DNA from: Vibrio tapetis subsp. quintayensis
GTDB taxonomy: Bacteria > Pseudomonadota > Gammaproteobacteria > Enterobacterales > Vibrionaceae
NCBI RefSeq assembly: GCF_030409945.1
Contig: NZ_JAUFQV010000011.1
Span: 124,001-188,000 of the forward strand
Length of the DNA: 64,000 nucleotides
Direction of reading: 5' to 3'
The notes under the pieces are model-generated. The model had not been told where the DNA came from and made no database searches. It saw only the letters and a program-made list of their open reading frames with translations. The stretch's first letter is position 1. Each line of letters opens with the position of its first letter. Shown here one piece after another: positions 55,627-64,000 of this stretch. A program made the position numbers and the translations under genes.

Positions 55627-55717
55627 AAGTGCTAAGTGCTAAGTGCTAAGTGCTAAGTGCTAAGTGCTAAGTGCTAAGTGCTAAGTGCTAAGTGCTAAGT
55701 GCTAAGTGCTAAGTGCT
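55627..55717 (+). repeat. Heptamer array, (AAGTGCT)x13, after nfuA
   Basis: Thirteen perfect tandem copies begin 1 nt after the nfuA stop codon and end 15 nt before a terminator. Perfect identity suggests recent expansion. No facing reverse half is seen. Confidence 0.97.
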
Positions 55718-55732
55718 AGATAAAATCAAAAG

Positions 55733-55770
55733 AAAAGCCAAAGCAAGATATTCTTACTTTGGCTTTTTTG
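55733..55770. terminator. Bidirectional terminator between nfuA and cysQ
   Basis: An 11-bp stem (AAAAGCCAAAG/CTTTGGCTTTT) with a 13-nt loop and flanking A and T runs serves two convergent genes. Confidence 0.88.
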
Positions 55771-55804
55771 TTTCTTGTCGGTATAGCGCATGCTGCGCTC
55801 ACCT

Positions 55805-56623
55805 TTATTCCTGAACTAGAATTTCATTCCATGGCAGTTCTGTATCACCTAACACAATGAAGTTAGGATTTTCTAGTGTTTCTCTTAGGTTATACGACAG
55901 CGGCTCAAGTTGAGTATTCAGTATTTTCCCACCGGCTTCAGTGACAATACACTGCGTTGCTGCGGTGTCCCACTCTCCTGTTGGTCCCAGACGAAGGTAA
56001 CAGTCAGCCGCCCCCTCTGCGACCACACACGCTTTGAGTGCCGCAGAGCCAAGTGGCATCAGCTCATAGTTCCAGTCTGCTGACATACGACGAGTAATGT
56101 TGTTGATGTCTTGTCTACGGCTAATGGCCATAGCAATTGATCGACTATCGGGCCCATGCTTATGTACTGCAATCGGCACGCTTTCATCAAGATCAGGGAT
56201 CTTCCATGCACCTTGGTTATGGTAAGCATAATAAGTCACGCCAGAAACCGGAGCATATACCACACCCATGATCGGTTGGTTATTCTCAACCAAAGCAATA
56301 ATCGTCGCAAAGTCTCCACTGCGAGCAATAAACTCTTGGGTACCATCAAGCGGGTCGACTAACCAATAGCGATCCCATTGAGAGCGCTTAGCCAAGCTAA
56401 TATCGGCATCTTCTTCAGACAGTACTGGAATGTCTGGCGTCAATGCGCTGAGCTGCTCCATGATTTGCTTGTGCGCGGCTAAATCGGCACTGGTAACAGG
56501 CGTTGCATCCGCCTTGGTGTATTCTTTGTATTCTTTGTTTTCGTAGATCTCTAAAATCAATTGTCCAGCCGCACGAGCGATCTGTATAACGTCTGGGATC
56601 AGGGGGGAGAAATCTTGCGCCAT
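55805..56623 (-). CDS. cysQ: 3'(2'),5'-bisphosphate nucleotidase CysQ
   Basis: The 272-residue inositol-monophosphatase-fold enzyme has the metal-binding PVLSEEDAD (Glu), WLVDPLDGTQEFI (D-P-L-D-G-T) and GEWDTAATQCIVTEAGG motifs. It hydrolyses PAP from sulfate assimilation. It follows nudE by 10 nt on the minus strand, the usual order. Confidence 0.95.
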   Translation of the reverse strand: MAQDFSPLIPDVIQIARAAGQLILEIYENKEYKEYTKADATPVTSADLAAHKQIMEQLSALTPDIPVLSEEDADISLAKRSQWDRYWLVDPLDGTQEFIARSGDFATIIALVENNQPIMGVVYAPVSGVTYYAYHNQGAWKIPDLDESVPIAVHKHGPDSRSIAMAISRRQDINNITRRMSADWNYELMPLGSAALKACVVAEGAADCYLRLGPTGEWDTAATQCIVTEAGGKILNTQLEPLSYNLRETLENPNFIVLGDTELPWNEILVQE

Positions 56624-56633
56624 CTTGTGCTCC

Positions 56634-57191
56634 TTACTTTGCCACTTGAGCCAAATAACGTTGTGCCAGCATTAAGGCCGTAATGCTTCGCGCTTCACTG
56701 AAATCTAGGTGGGTAAGCAAATCATCCGCTTGCAGCAAAGGCCAGCGAACTAATTGCAATGGCTCGGGCTCATCACCTTGTAGGGTTTCCGGATACAATT
56801 CTTGAGCAACAAACAATGTCATACAGCTTGAAAAATATGACGGAGCCAATACCACTTCTTTAAGTGCAATCATACTGTTTGCACCAAAACCTATTTCTTC
56901 TTTTAATTCACGTTGTGCGGCTTGTTCTGCTGATTCTCCCGGATCAATTAATCCTTTAGGAAAACCCAATTCATAGCGGTCTGTTCCCGCAGCGTACTCA
57001 CGCACCATGAGCAAGTCACCTTGTTCTGTGACTGGTACTATCATCACCGCATGGCGCCCACTTGGCTTCATGCGCTCATAAGTGCGTTCTTCCCCATTAG
57101 AAAACCGCAAATCTAAAGACTCTATAGTAAAGAGTTTAGATTGAGCCACGGTGTTTGTAGCTAAAATTTCAGGCTTTTTAAGTTTTGCCAT
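56634..57191 (-). CDS. nudE: ADP compounds hydrolase NudE
   Basis: The 185-residue protein has the full Nudix box (G-L-I-D-P-G-E-S-A-E-x7-R-E-L-K-E-E-I-G-F, near residue 80). NudE hydrolyses ADP-ribose, Ap3A and NADH. The GFPKGLIDPG segment and the position next to cysQ support NudE over other Nudix enzymes. Confidence 0.94.
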   Translation of the reverse strand: MAKLKKPEILATNTVAQSKLFTIESLDLRFSNGEERTYERMKPSGRHAVMIVPVTEQGDLLMVREYAAGTDRYELGFPKGLIDPGESAEQAAQRELKEEIGFGANSMIALKEVVLAPSYFSSCMTLFVAQELYPETLQGDEPEPLQLVRWPLLQADDLLTHLDFSEARSITALMLAQRYLAQVAK

Positions 57192-57325
57192 GTTATTTCC
57201 ACTGTGCGCTAAATCGATAACTCAATATAGCATCAATTTATAAATCTATTTTAACACTGATGCAATAGTATCAATGCCGATCTTAAAGCTGTTTCTCTCA
57301 CACCAAGAGCGTTAAAAAAAACCAG

Positions 57326-58090
57326 CTAAAGTGGGACTCGTCCTGCGTAATTCAGTTTGTACTGGCCTTGGCTATTTGGCGATCCTAGCCACTGTAACTG
57401 CCCCCTCATCCCCGCAGGAAAAGTTGCTCCTGGCTTAAACCAACCACTAGCTTTATAGGTCATATCTGGCGATAAGCTAGCTTCAAATTCGCTGCTTAAC
57501 TGGTCGTTGTTTTGCCCACCTTTTGCTACGAGCTGGCTACTTTGGCATTGTATATTCGCAACGATTGGCCCAGCTTCTAATGCCCCTAATGGGCTATCTA
57601 CTCGGCTTTGATTCCACACCACACTGCCCTGCGCACTCTGACACCAAGGTTGTGCATAAACAAAATGCTTGATGGCAACTTCTAACTGGCCGTCAACATC
57701 AATTGGTACTGGTAAAGTCGCGAACATTAACGCTTTTTCAGCTGGCATCGCCGCTAAGATATTTTCACCGTAGAAACCAGAAAGGCCTATGCCAACATTA
57801 CCTTTGCCAGTAAGCTTAACGCTACTGCCACGACCGAACCTTAGCCTGAACTCCGCTTTGGCTTTTAACAATTGGCTTGGCTGAAAATCCCAGGTTAATT
57901 GCCCATAAGTACGCCCTTGCCAATGCACATTTTCTACTTGCCCTTGCCATACCGTACCCTGCACACCGGATAAATTAAGGCCACGAACCTTTGGCATATT
58001 GTCCACCAGCAACCCTGCTGGTAAGTGGGCCACTAAACTGGCTAACAGCACTACGACAAAAACCGAAATGTAACCAATAATACGTTTCAA
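57326..58090 (-). CDS. gspN: Type II secretion system protein N
   Basis: The 254-residue protein has one N-terminal membrane helix (IIGYISVFVVVLLASLVAHLPAGLL) and a periplasmic domain with NLSGVQGTVWQGQVENVHWQG and GQLTWDFQPSQLL, typical of GspN/EpsN. It is the last gene of the vibrio eps operon, 20 nt after gspM. GspN is an accessory component of unclear role. Confidence 0.92.
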   Translation of the reverse strand: MKRIIGYISVFVVVLLASLVAHLPAGLLVDNMPKVRGLNLSGVQGTVWQGQVENVHWQGRTYGQLTWDFQPSQLLKAKAEFRLRFGRGSSVKLTGKGNVGIGLSGFYGENILAAMPAEKALMFATLPVPIDVDGQLEVAIKHFVYAQPWCQSAQGSVVWNQSRVDSPLGALEAGPIVANIQCQSSQLVAKGGQNNDQLSSEFEASLSPDMTYKASGWFKPGATFPAGMRGQLQWLGSPNSQGQYKLNYAGRVPL

Positions 58091-58110
58091 CTGATTTGCT
58101 CCGCTTTCAT

Positions 58111-58599
58111 TTATTCGACTCGCTTTAATTGCAGTCTGTTAACTTCTACTTGCCCCAACGTTTCGGTACGGCTCAAATCTAAAAACTCCACATCAATGCC
58201 TTGCTGAGCTTGAATGTAAGCCAACCAATTGACTAATTGATTAAACGGAATGGGCTGAATCCACACTTGTAGACTTTCTCCGCGAGGTTGCATTCGAATC
58301 AACTCCACCTTGAATCGAGCGGTCGATGACGAAACGACTTGATTCAGTGGTTGAGTCGACGGGCTGGCTGACGAGCCATTCGCACCTCTTAAAGACACAA
58401 TGGCATTGGCAGAGTTTTTCACCCATACCAACAACTGTTGCTCAGACTGAATTCGCGCTTTGGCGTTTTCTGAACGCTGATCGAGCGGTGATACTACCCC
58501 CCAATACAAGGCACCCAACAGCAGAACAATGCTACCACCTAGTACCATACGCTGCTCTCGTTGTGAAATAGAGTTCCACCATGCGATAACTTGATTCAT
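58111..58599 (-). CDS. gspM: Type II secretion system protein M
   Basis: The 162-residue protein has a short cytosolic start (MNQVIAWWNSISQREQRMVLG), one transmembrane helix (GSIVLLLGALYWGVVSPL) and a ferredoxin-like periplasmic domain. GspM binds GspL in the inner-membrane platform. Its start overlaps the end of gspL by 4 nt. Confidence 0.93.
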   Translation of the reverse strand: MNQVIAWWNSISQREQRMVLGGSIVLLLGALYWGVVSPLDQRSENAKARIQSEQQLLVWVKNSANAIVSLRGANGSSASPSTQPLNQVVSSSTARFKVELIRMQPRGESLQVWIQPIPFNQLVNWLAYIQAQQGIDVEFLDLSRTETLGQVEVNRLQLKRVE

Positions 58600-59900
58600 G
58601 ATTTTCTCCTAATCACATAGCTGCCGAACACGTCTGCTCCATTGCGATTCAACTGGCCTTGCTCAACACTAAAATGCTCAGATAATTCGCTTCTCACTGC
58701 TTCAAAAGATTGAAAGTCTTTGGCTTTGGCTTGAATTCTAATTTCATTACGCGTGCCGTCGAACCTCATACTGATCACTTCCATCGACTCCACTATAGTG
58801 AGCGATTGAGGTAATTGAGCAAGCCAAACCAATAAAGAATCTTGAGTCTGACCACCAGACAGGCGTGATTCTTCCGTGGTCATTTGTCTTTTAAGGTAAC
58901 TCACGGTCGGGATTTTACGTTTGCCCGGAAATACGTCGCGGAAAATACGTTCACTTTCGGCTCGGTATTGCGCTGCTTGCTGTTCATAAAGCTGAACTTC
59001 AAACCAATTTTGAGCCACCATGACCGTTAGCAACAACACGGCAGCGACCGCAACTTTCTGCCACACTTTCCAATGCTTTAACCAAGAAGACGTTGCTTTA
59101 AACTCACCCGTCAGCAGGTTCACTTTAGAAAGCAGTGCGCCTTTGGTCAAAATGGCCATCACTAATTCGGCGTCACCTTGTTGCCAGTCGCCACTTAATT
59201 TCTCATGGTTTTCCGGTCGTGGTGTGTAAGCCGTGATCGTCACATCATGTTGAATCGGTGCGACTTCGTCTTGTTCATCAGTGTCATCTGATTCTTCAAC
59301 CCGATTGTATTTTTCTTTAGGTAACACCGACGTCCATGCTGGGTCGTCCATGATGTTGAGCCAGTCGCTCTCTAGCATAAAACCCTGGTTTTCACCGGAG
59401 CGAAACAGCCATTGTTGCTCTATTTGCACCGCCGATACTTGCTGCCCAGCTAAGGCTTTGTTTTCTAAAAGGGGCAGAGCTAAGCAATCAGGTAATGCTT
59501 GTTTTACGTGAATACCATGCTTTTTAAAGGTCTCTAGCCAGTTTGCAAGGTAGTCTCGTTTCACAGCAGAAAATGACGCCAAATTGCCGGACTTTGCCAA
59601 CACATTAAAATGCAGTTCATCGACATCTTCTGCAACATCGTCCTCGACTAAAAATGGCAACATAGCCGCCAATTGACGAGATGCACCCGCCGGTAATTCT
59701 ATCTGCTTGATCAACACATCACTGCTGGGGATCAACATAATCGTTGGACGTTGTTTAGCGTATTCGCTCAGCTCACCAAGCTGCTCTGTGCTTTGCAATT
59801 CGCCACTGGCTATCACTTCTTGCTGGCTCACAGACCAGACTAGCCATTGAATTGGCTCGCATGCCTGACTATTTAGCCTGACGGTCAGAAACTCGCTCAC
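58596..59900 (-). CDS. gspL: Type II secretion system protein L
   Basis: The 434-residue protein has an actin-like cytoplasmic domain (about 1-245; PAGASRQLAAMLPFLVEDDVAEDVDELHF), one transmembrane helix (VWQKVAVAAVLLLTVMVAQNWF) and a small periplasmic domain. It links the GspE ATPase to the inner-membrane platform. It contains an acidic insert (NRVEESDDTDEQDEVAP) before the membrane helix. It overlaps gspK by 32 nt. Confidence 0.94.
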   Translation of the reverse strand: MSEFLTVRLNSQACEPIQWLVWSVSQQEVIASGELQSTEQLGELSEYAKQRPTIMLIPSSDVLIKQIELPAGASRQLAAMLPFLVEDDVAEDVDELHFNVLAKSGNLASFSAVKRDYLANWLETFKKHGIHVKQALPDCLALPLLENKALAGQQVSAVQIEQQWLFRSGENQGFMLESDWLNIMDDPAWTSVLPKEKYNRVEESDDTDEQDEVAPIQHDVTITAYTPRPENHEKLSGDWQQGDAELVMAILTKGALLSKVNLLTGEFKATSSWLKHWKVWQKVAVAAVLLLTVMVAQNWFEVQLYEQQAAQYRAESERIFRDVFPGKRKIPTVSYLKRQMTTEESRLSGGQTQDSLLVWLAQLPQSLTIVESMEVISMRFDGTRNEIRIQAKAKDFQSFEAVRSELSEHFSVEQGQLNRNGADVFGSYVIRRKS

Positions 59901-60915
59901 TCATTCCTCCAAATCGGCGACGTACGATCACCGTTTTCTTTTTATCTTTGCTATAAAGCAGGCTACGTAATCTCACTCGTGATTGCTCAACTAAGATTTG
60001 CGCATCGACTTCAAAATACTGACTGTCCACCGACAAATAAGGCTTTGCCAATTTCCGTGTGTTTTCATTAACTGAACTGACGCTTGCTTCTGCTAAAAAG
60101 TCATCGACGCTTTGCCAACCATCATACTTACGGTTATTCACTAACTCTTTGGCATTTTGTTCACTTAAATAAGGCTGAAACAATGCAACTAAAATGGCCG
60201 ACTGTTTTTCGTCTATCGTATTGACGTTCAACTTCCATTCTTTGGTCGGCAACGCACAAAGCAATGGCGACATATTATGCATAATTTCATTGCTGACTTG
60301 ATTCACAGCTCGAAATTCACTGCTATCTGCGATGAACCCATTGGGTGCTAAATACGGTGGCTGCATGCTTTCATAGGTGCTGTCTTCTGCACCAGAATTC
60401 GACTGTACCGTGCTATTGCTATCAACGAACTCCCAACTAGAGTCTGAAATCACTTCTGACAAGTAAGGCTCTACACCTTGCTGCTCCAACAAAGATCGCA
60501 GCACTTTCACCAAATAAGGGCTTTGGTTATCGGTATTGTTATTCATATCGCTGGCTAACACATTGAGGTTAAAGCACGCTTGTTTGTCCACAACTTTACC
60601 AATCGCTTGCCCGTAATCGAGGGGATACTGCTGTTCTTCAATCGCCCATGGTTGGCTCAAGTTAATGGTGTCGTTGTCTTTATAACTTTGTTCGATACCT
60701 GCTTTTGCTAATGCTTCCACACCAACGCTATACCAATATGCTTGCTGGTGATTCACTTGGCTGGTTGCACGCTTAAAGTTGGTAAACAGCCGCTCAGACA
60801 TGGTCGCCGCAATGGCCGTCATCACCGCCAACAGCAGTAACACCATGATGAGTGCAACACCGGATTGCTTGTGTCGCCCAGTATTTGGGTAACTTTGACG
60901 ATTATTAGCTCTCAT
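59869..60915 (-). CDS. gspK: Type II secretion minor pseudopilin GspK
   Basis: With the ATG at 60915 the protein has 348 residues (MRANNRQSYPNTGRHKQSG). An ATG at 60942 would extend it further into gspJ; the shorter start already overlaps gspJ by 11 nt. The prepilin site is G-V-A-L-I-M-V-L, without the usual Glu5, as is normal for GspK. The large domain (YPLDYGQAIGKVVDKQACFNLN) is characteristic. GspK tops the pseudopilus tip with GspI and GspJ. Confidence 0.92.
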   Translation of the reverse strand: MRANNRQSYPNTGRHKQSGVALIMVLLLLAVMTAIAATMSERLFTNFKRATSQVNHQQAYWYSVGVEALAKAGIEQSYKDNDTINLSQPWAIEEQQYPLDYGQAIGKVVDKQACFNLNVLASDMNNNTDNQSPYLVKVLRSLLEQQGVEPYLSEVISDSSWEFVDSNSTVQSNSGAEDSTYESMQPPYLAPNGFIADSSEFRAVNQVSNEIMHNMSPLLCALPTKEWKLNVNTIDEKQSAILVALFQPYLSEQNAKELVNNRKYDGWQSVDDFLAEASVSSVNENTRKLAKPYLSVDSQYFEVDAQILVEQSRVRLRSLLYSKDKKKTVIVRRRFGGMSERVSDRQAK

Positions 60916-61573
60916 CGTCAGTCTCACTGCCTTTGGCTTCAAGCTCGCCAGCTGGCGTTAAGTAGATTCGCTCGACTTCGCCGTAATCTTTGAGCGTCAG
61001 TACAATAGAAACCGCCGCGGGTAATGCATTGGCTTTGGTCCACTCTTTAAGCCAGGCGCTGCCATCATAAAAAGTGGCGCTCATCGACTCAACGTCCTCT
61101 AATATCGGCCTAAAAATGGGTTCTTGCCCTGCGGGCGTATCCGCGTATCGCCACCACACTCGTTCTAGCTTTTCGTCACGGACTCGATAGCCAACTTTGG
61201 TGACTTCGCCCCGTGGAAATATCTGTTGTGGGTTCTGCCAGCCCAAACGAGAAAATACGATGCCCTTACCATCCGAATCTAATAGGTAATCACCGTATTG
61301 CAGTAATGTTTTCGATGCCGCTTCGCCATCAGTACGATGTTGACGCACCGCCATTTGACGAAAGTCATTGTCCATAAATACCAACGATCGCTGTAGCTGT
61401 TGCAATCGTGTTGTCTTTTCCAGTGAGAGCTCATTACTGCGCTGCACCTGATTCACCACTTGATAAGCCGCCATGCTCAGACTAGCAAACACGGTTATCG
61501 CCACCAGCACTTCAATCAGTGTGAAGCCTTGACTGAATTTTCGTTTTTTCATTGAGCGCTTAAGGTGCGACAT
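60905..61573 (-). CDS. gspJ: Type II secretion minor pseudopilin GspJ
   Basis: The 222-residue protein has a prepilin peptidase site (F-S-Q-G / F-T-L-I-E-V) near residue 16. An alternative ATG at 61552 would remove seven residues; neither start has a good ribosome-binding site. The body (RSLVFMDNDFRQMAVRQHRTDGEA) matches GspJ. It overlaps gspI by 14 nt with this start. Confidence 0.93.
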   Translation of the reverse strand: MSHLKRSMKKRKFSQGFTLIEVLVAITVFASLSMAAYQVVNQVQRSNELSLEKTTRLQQLQRSLVFMDNDFRQMAVRQHRTDGEAASKTLLQYGDYLLDSDGKGIVFSRLGWQNPQQIFPRGEVTKVGYRVRDEKLERVWWRYADTPAGQEPIFRPILEDVESMSATFYDGSAWLKEWTKANALPAAVSIVLTLKDYGEVERIYLTPAGELEAKGSETDDES

Positions 61574-61946
61574 AACTGCGCACCGTCACTAAACTGCTTT
61601 TGTATGCTTTGTCTTTACCCACCGATACGTCGACCGCATTGATGATGCCAAGCCCAGTATTAATTGGAGTAACTTTCCAATACCAGGTTTGGCCAGCCAA
61701 TTCCGACTGACCTTTTTTTTCAGACTTAGGCGCACTGCCTAGCATGACTTTTGCCATTTGATTGTCCACGACCATAGCCGCAAAGGTCTTTTCTTCTAAA
61801 TAAGCCAAAGTATTGATGTGCTGACTAACCGAACGCACCACGCTGATTGCTGCGGTTGCAAAGATCGCTAACGCCACCAGCACTTCAATCAAGGTCATGC
61901 CTTGATTGGCTTTTTTGTTCCCACGAGTTCGGTGCTTAAAAGCCAT
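61560..61946 (-). CDS. gspI: Type II secretion minor pseudopilin GspI
   Basis: Start at 61946 is supported by GAGGAG 8 nt upstream, giving 128 residues (MAFKHRTRGNKKANQGMTLIEVLVALAIFA). Longer readings to 61985 lie deeper in gspH. The prepilin site is G / M-T-L-I-E-V. The domain (TYWYWKVTPI-like QTWYWKVTPINT) fits GspI. It starts the tip complex with GspJ and GspK. Confidence 0.93.
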   Translation of the reverse strand: MAFKHRTRGNKKANQGMTLIEVLVALAIFATAAISVVRSVSQHINTLAYLEEKTFAAMVVDNQMAKVMLGSAPKSEKKGQSELAGQTWYWKVTPINTGLGIINAVDVSVGKDKAYKSSLVTVRSYVAP

Positions 61947-62544
61947 TTTTTGACTCCTCTGCATCCAAACTTTCACCCGGGGCATGCAAGGTTATGAGCC
62001 CAGCCTCCGAGACTTTAATTCGCCAGCCATCTTGGTCTTCATTACCTACATTAGGGTAAAAAGACAAAACAAACGGGGTGATTTCTCCGCTAGATAGCAC
62101 CATGACTTGAGGTGGCGGCAAATTTTTCTTTTTCTTTTCTTCATCAGCGAACATGTCTTCATCAAACAGACCGCCGGGCTTAAACAGCCTCTCGTCTTGC
62201 GCCCAACCTTCATCGCCCATACGCAAAGAGAGTGCGAGTTCTGGCTCTAGCTCCATTTCACTGTAAGTGGGGTTGTCGTCGACCAGTTGCCAGCCATCAA
62301 GATTTAAGTACATGAAGCGATAGCGACCTTTCACATCGTCCGCCCATAAGCCGTAATCCTGGCCATTGAGTACTGCGTCTTCGTTCAACAATTGCAGGCG
62401 TTGATACAAACGGTATGCTTGTTCACTGGCAATATCTTCATTACTTTCAGGCAGGTTCACGATGACCGCCACCGCACTCAATGAGAGCAGTACCAGTACC
62501 AGCATGATTTCTATTAGGGTAAATCCCTTTTGTACGACTCGCAT
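61936..62544 (-). CDS. gspH: Type II secretion minor pseudopilin GspH
   Basis: From the ATG at 62544 the protein has 202 residues (MRVVQKGFTLIEIMLVLVLLSLSAVAV); this gives a short leader before the prepilin site, as in other GspH. A longer reading from 62580 is less likely. An AAGGCAGG stretch precedes the start. It contains an acidic/lysine insert (DEDMFADEEKKKKN) at about residue 130. Confidence 0.92.
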   Translation of the reverse strand: MRVVQKGFTLIEIMLVLVLLSLSAVAVIVNLPESNEDIASEQAYRLYQRLQLLNEDAVLNGQDYGLWADDVKGRYRFMYLNLDGWQLVDDNPTYSEMELEPELALSLRMGDEGWAQDERLFKPGGLFDEDMFADEEKKKKNLPPPQVMVLSSGEITPFVLSFYPNVGNEDQDGWRIKVSEAGLITLHAPGESLDAEESKNGF

Positions 62545-62585
62545 AACCTGCCTTGGTAAGGCCCCGTAAACGAAGCCCATTATTA

Positions 62586-63035
62586 TTACTGGAAGTCTTG
62601 CATGTTCCAGTTGCCAATATCCGCTTGAGCGCCTTCTCCGCCTTCTTGAGCGTCTGCGCCTAGAGTAAAGATATCGATGTTGCCATTATCACCAGGGCTC
62701 AAGTATTGGTATTCATTACCCCATGGGTCATTTGGCAAACGTCTGATGTAACCATCATTTCGGTAGTTACGCGGCTCTGGGCTTGCCGATGGCTTAGAAA
62801 CCAACGCCTCAAGACCTTGATCCGTCGTTGGGTATACGCTGTTATCTAACTTATACATATCCAGCGCGTTCTCGAGTGCAACGATGTCAGTGATCGCTTT
62901 TTGTTGATCCGCTTTTTCTTTGTTGCCTAACAAGTTAGGGACAACAACACTCGCCAACACGCCAAGGATCACTACCACTACCATGACTTCAAGTAGCGTA
63001 AAGCCAGACTGTTTTTTATTCATTTTATGATTCAT
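62586..63035 (-). CDS. gspG: Type II secretion major pseudopilin GspG
   Basis: The 149-residue protein begins MNHKMNKKQSGFTLLEVMVV behind GGAGG, with cleavage at G / F-T-L-L-E. The C-terminal part has the conserved calcium-site region (RRLPNDPWGNEYQYLSPGDNG and DIFTLGADAQEGG). GspG polymerises into the pseudopilus that drives secretion. The gap to gspF (249 bp) carries heptamer arrays, so the eps operon is interrupted here. Confidence 0.96.
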   Translation of the reverse strand: MNHKMNKKQSGFTLLEVMVVVVILGVLASVVVPNLLGNKEKADQQKAITDIVALENALDMYKLDNSVYPTTDQGLEALVSKPSASPEPRNYRNDGYIRRLPNDPWGNEYQYLSPGDNGNIDIFTLGADAQEGGEGAQADIGNWNMQDFQ

Positions 63036-63096
63036 TTTTCCTCCGAACGAAAAGCATCATGTTTCAAAACGACATGAGGCCAAAAATATTGTGTAG

Positions 63097-63300
63097 AAGT
63101 TCTAAAAGCTAAGTTCTAAAAGCTAAGTTCTAAAAGCTAAGTTCTAAAAGCTCGATGAAAGCAAAGGTGGAGAAGCGAAGCAATGTCGCAAAGCGTTTTA
63201 CCGAAGATAAACTCTAAGTATTCAACGTCAATAACTTAGCGCTTCTTTTTTAATGCTTAGCTTTTCGTGCTTCGAATTTCGCTTTTATCTCTTAGTACTT
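63097..63300. repeat. Bipartite heptamer array between gspF and gspG
   Basis: Forward half: four perfect 14-bp units AAGTTCTAAAAGCT (63097-63152). Reverse half, more drifted: 63234-63300 (rc AAGTACT, AAGAGAT, AAAAGCG, AAATTCG, AAGCACG and so on). The reverse half overlaps the 3' end of gspF. About 80 bp of other sequence lies between the halves. Confidence 0.9.
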
Positions 63301-64000
63301 CCTGACACCAAATTGTTCAATTCCAATATCGGCATCAAGGTTGCGATCACGATAAACAACACGATGCCAGCCATAAATACGATCAGCAAGGGCTCGAATA
63401 TACCCAAGGCCATTGCCACTAAGGACTCAAAATCTCGGTCTTGATTATCCGCCGCTCGTGTCAGCATTTGTTCTAGCTCACCACTTTGTTCACCACTGGC
63501 AATCATGTGTAACATCATGGGTGGGAACAGCTTGGTTTGTTCTAGTGATTTACGCAGACTGGCGCCTTCGCGCACCTTATCTGCAGCAATCAATACCTGT
63601 TCTTTCACGTACTGATTGCTCATTACATCGGCCGCAACTTTCATACCATCCAGCAATGGAATGGCACTTGAAGTACAAATAGATAAAGTACGTGCAAAAC
63701 GAGAGGTATTGAGCCCTCGTGCTACTTTGCCTATTACCGGTAAGTACAGTATTCGCCTGTCCCACGCTAAACGGAACTTAGGGCGGCGCAATGCAACTTT
63801 CAGCAACATAATGAGGCCGAGAATAACCAGCACCAACACGATGCCCCAGTTCTGCACAAAATTACTGGCAGACAATAAGATTTCGGTCGATGTCGGCAGC
63901 TTTTGCCCCATTTGAACAAACTGGTCGACGATTTTTGGCACGACCGTCGCAAGCAAGAACGCCACCACGCTGACCGCAATTAACGTCAGCATGACAGGGT
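63285..64000 (-). CDS. gspF: Type II secretion inner-membrane protein GspF, C-terminal part (cut by window edge)
   Basis: About 238 residues are visible, with the reading frame open to the window edge. The second GspF domain is recognisable: TSRFARTLSICTSSAIPLLDGMKVAADVMSN, then KLFPPMMLHMIASGEQSGELEQML. Three membrane helices are seen, the last ending at MPILELNNL. GspF is the polytopic platform protein. The last residues (GSTKR-stop) come from the heptamer array that follows, so the C-terminus looks altered. Confidence 0.94.
   Translation of the reverse strand, partial: PVMLTLIAVSVVAFLLATVVPKIVDQFVQMGQKLPTSTEILLSASNFVQNWGIVLVLVILGLIMLLKVALRRPKFRLAWDRRILYLPVIGKVARGLNTSRFARTLSICTSSAIPLLDGMKVAADVMSNQYVKEQVLIAADKVREGASLRKSLEQTKLFPPMMLHMIASGEQSGELEQMLTRAADNQDRDFESLVAMALGIFEPLLIVFMAGIVLFIVIATLMPILELNNLVSGSTKR

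Overview
The window looks like a chromosome segment of a Vibrio (Vibrionaceae, Gammaproteobacteria). Three things point there: the rjg and hldD genes that border the surface-polysaccharide locus in vibrios, the LPS-core block next to coaD-mutM-rpmGB-radC-coaBC-slmA-pyrE-rph, and the gmk-rpoZ-spoT-trmH-recG, ompR-envZ-greB-tex and bioH-comF-nfuA-cysQ-nudE-gsp(eps) series. Species cannot be fixed from the sequence alone. I see no tRNA, rRNA, CRISPR array, integrase, transposase or prophage.

Layout. (1) 1-8 kb: the start of a capsule/exopolysaccharide export operon (wza, wzb, running left) with a perfect RfaH-recruiting ops element in its leader, then the RNase-like rjg, a TetR regulator and a yjbEFGH exopolysaccharide operon. 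(2) 8-22 kb: dTDP-L-rhamnose synthesis (rmlBADC), the heptose epimerase hldD, and an LPS inner-core/ligase block (waaF, waaL, waaA, two unassigned glycosyltransferase-like genes, an OpsX-type heptosyltransferase, waaE, another GT9 enzyme). (3) 22-31.8 kb: coaD, mutM, rpmG, rpmB, a small four-helix-bundle (S23/IVP) gene, radC, coaBC, slmA, a GT2 glycosyltransferase, a late lipid A acyltransferase, pyrE, rph. (4) 32-42 kb: yicC, an AT-rich pair (GT9 plus an LtaS-like phosphotransferase), then gmk, rpoZ, spoT, trmH, recG. (5) 42-57 kb: envZ/ompR, greB, a four-repeat retropepsin-like periplasmic protein, tex, a GT4-deacetylase fusion with kdkA, bioH, comF, nfuA, cysQ, nudE. (6) 57-64 kb: the type II secretion genes gspN to gspF, the last cut by the window edge.

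Most of the accessory content serves the cell envelope: nucleotide-sugar supply (rml, hldD), Kdo and heptose transfer (waaA, waaF, opsX), Kdo phosphorylation (kdkA), late acylation, O-antigen ligation (waaL), capsule export and its osmotic regulator pair.

The most unusual feature is a superfamily of heptanucleotide tandem arrays in about 16 intergenic places. Unit sequences differ by locus (for example AAGTGCT, AAAAGCG, CTAAAGG, GCGGAAG, ATAAGGC, AGGTTAC, GCAAAGA), but the period is 7 or 14 bp every time and most units fit a loose [AGT]GC-N-N-A-[AG] pattern when rotated. Arrays sit mainly at gene 3' ends, often overlap or supply the stop codon, and where two halves occur the purine-rich strand always points inward (forward on the left, reverse on the right). 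One such pair brackets the four-helix-bundle gene. I treat this as the leading candidate for an undescribed repeat system.
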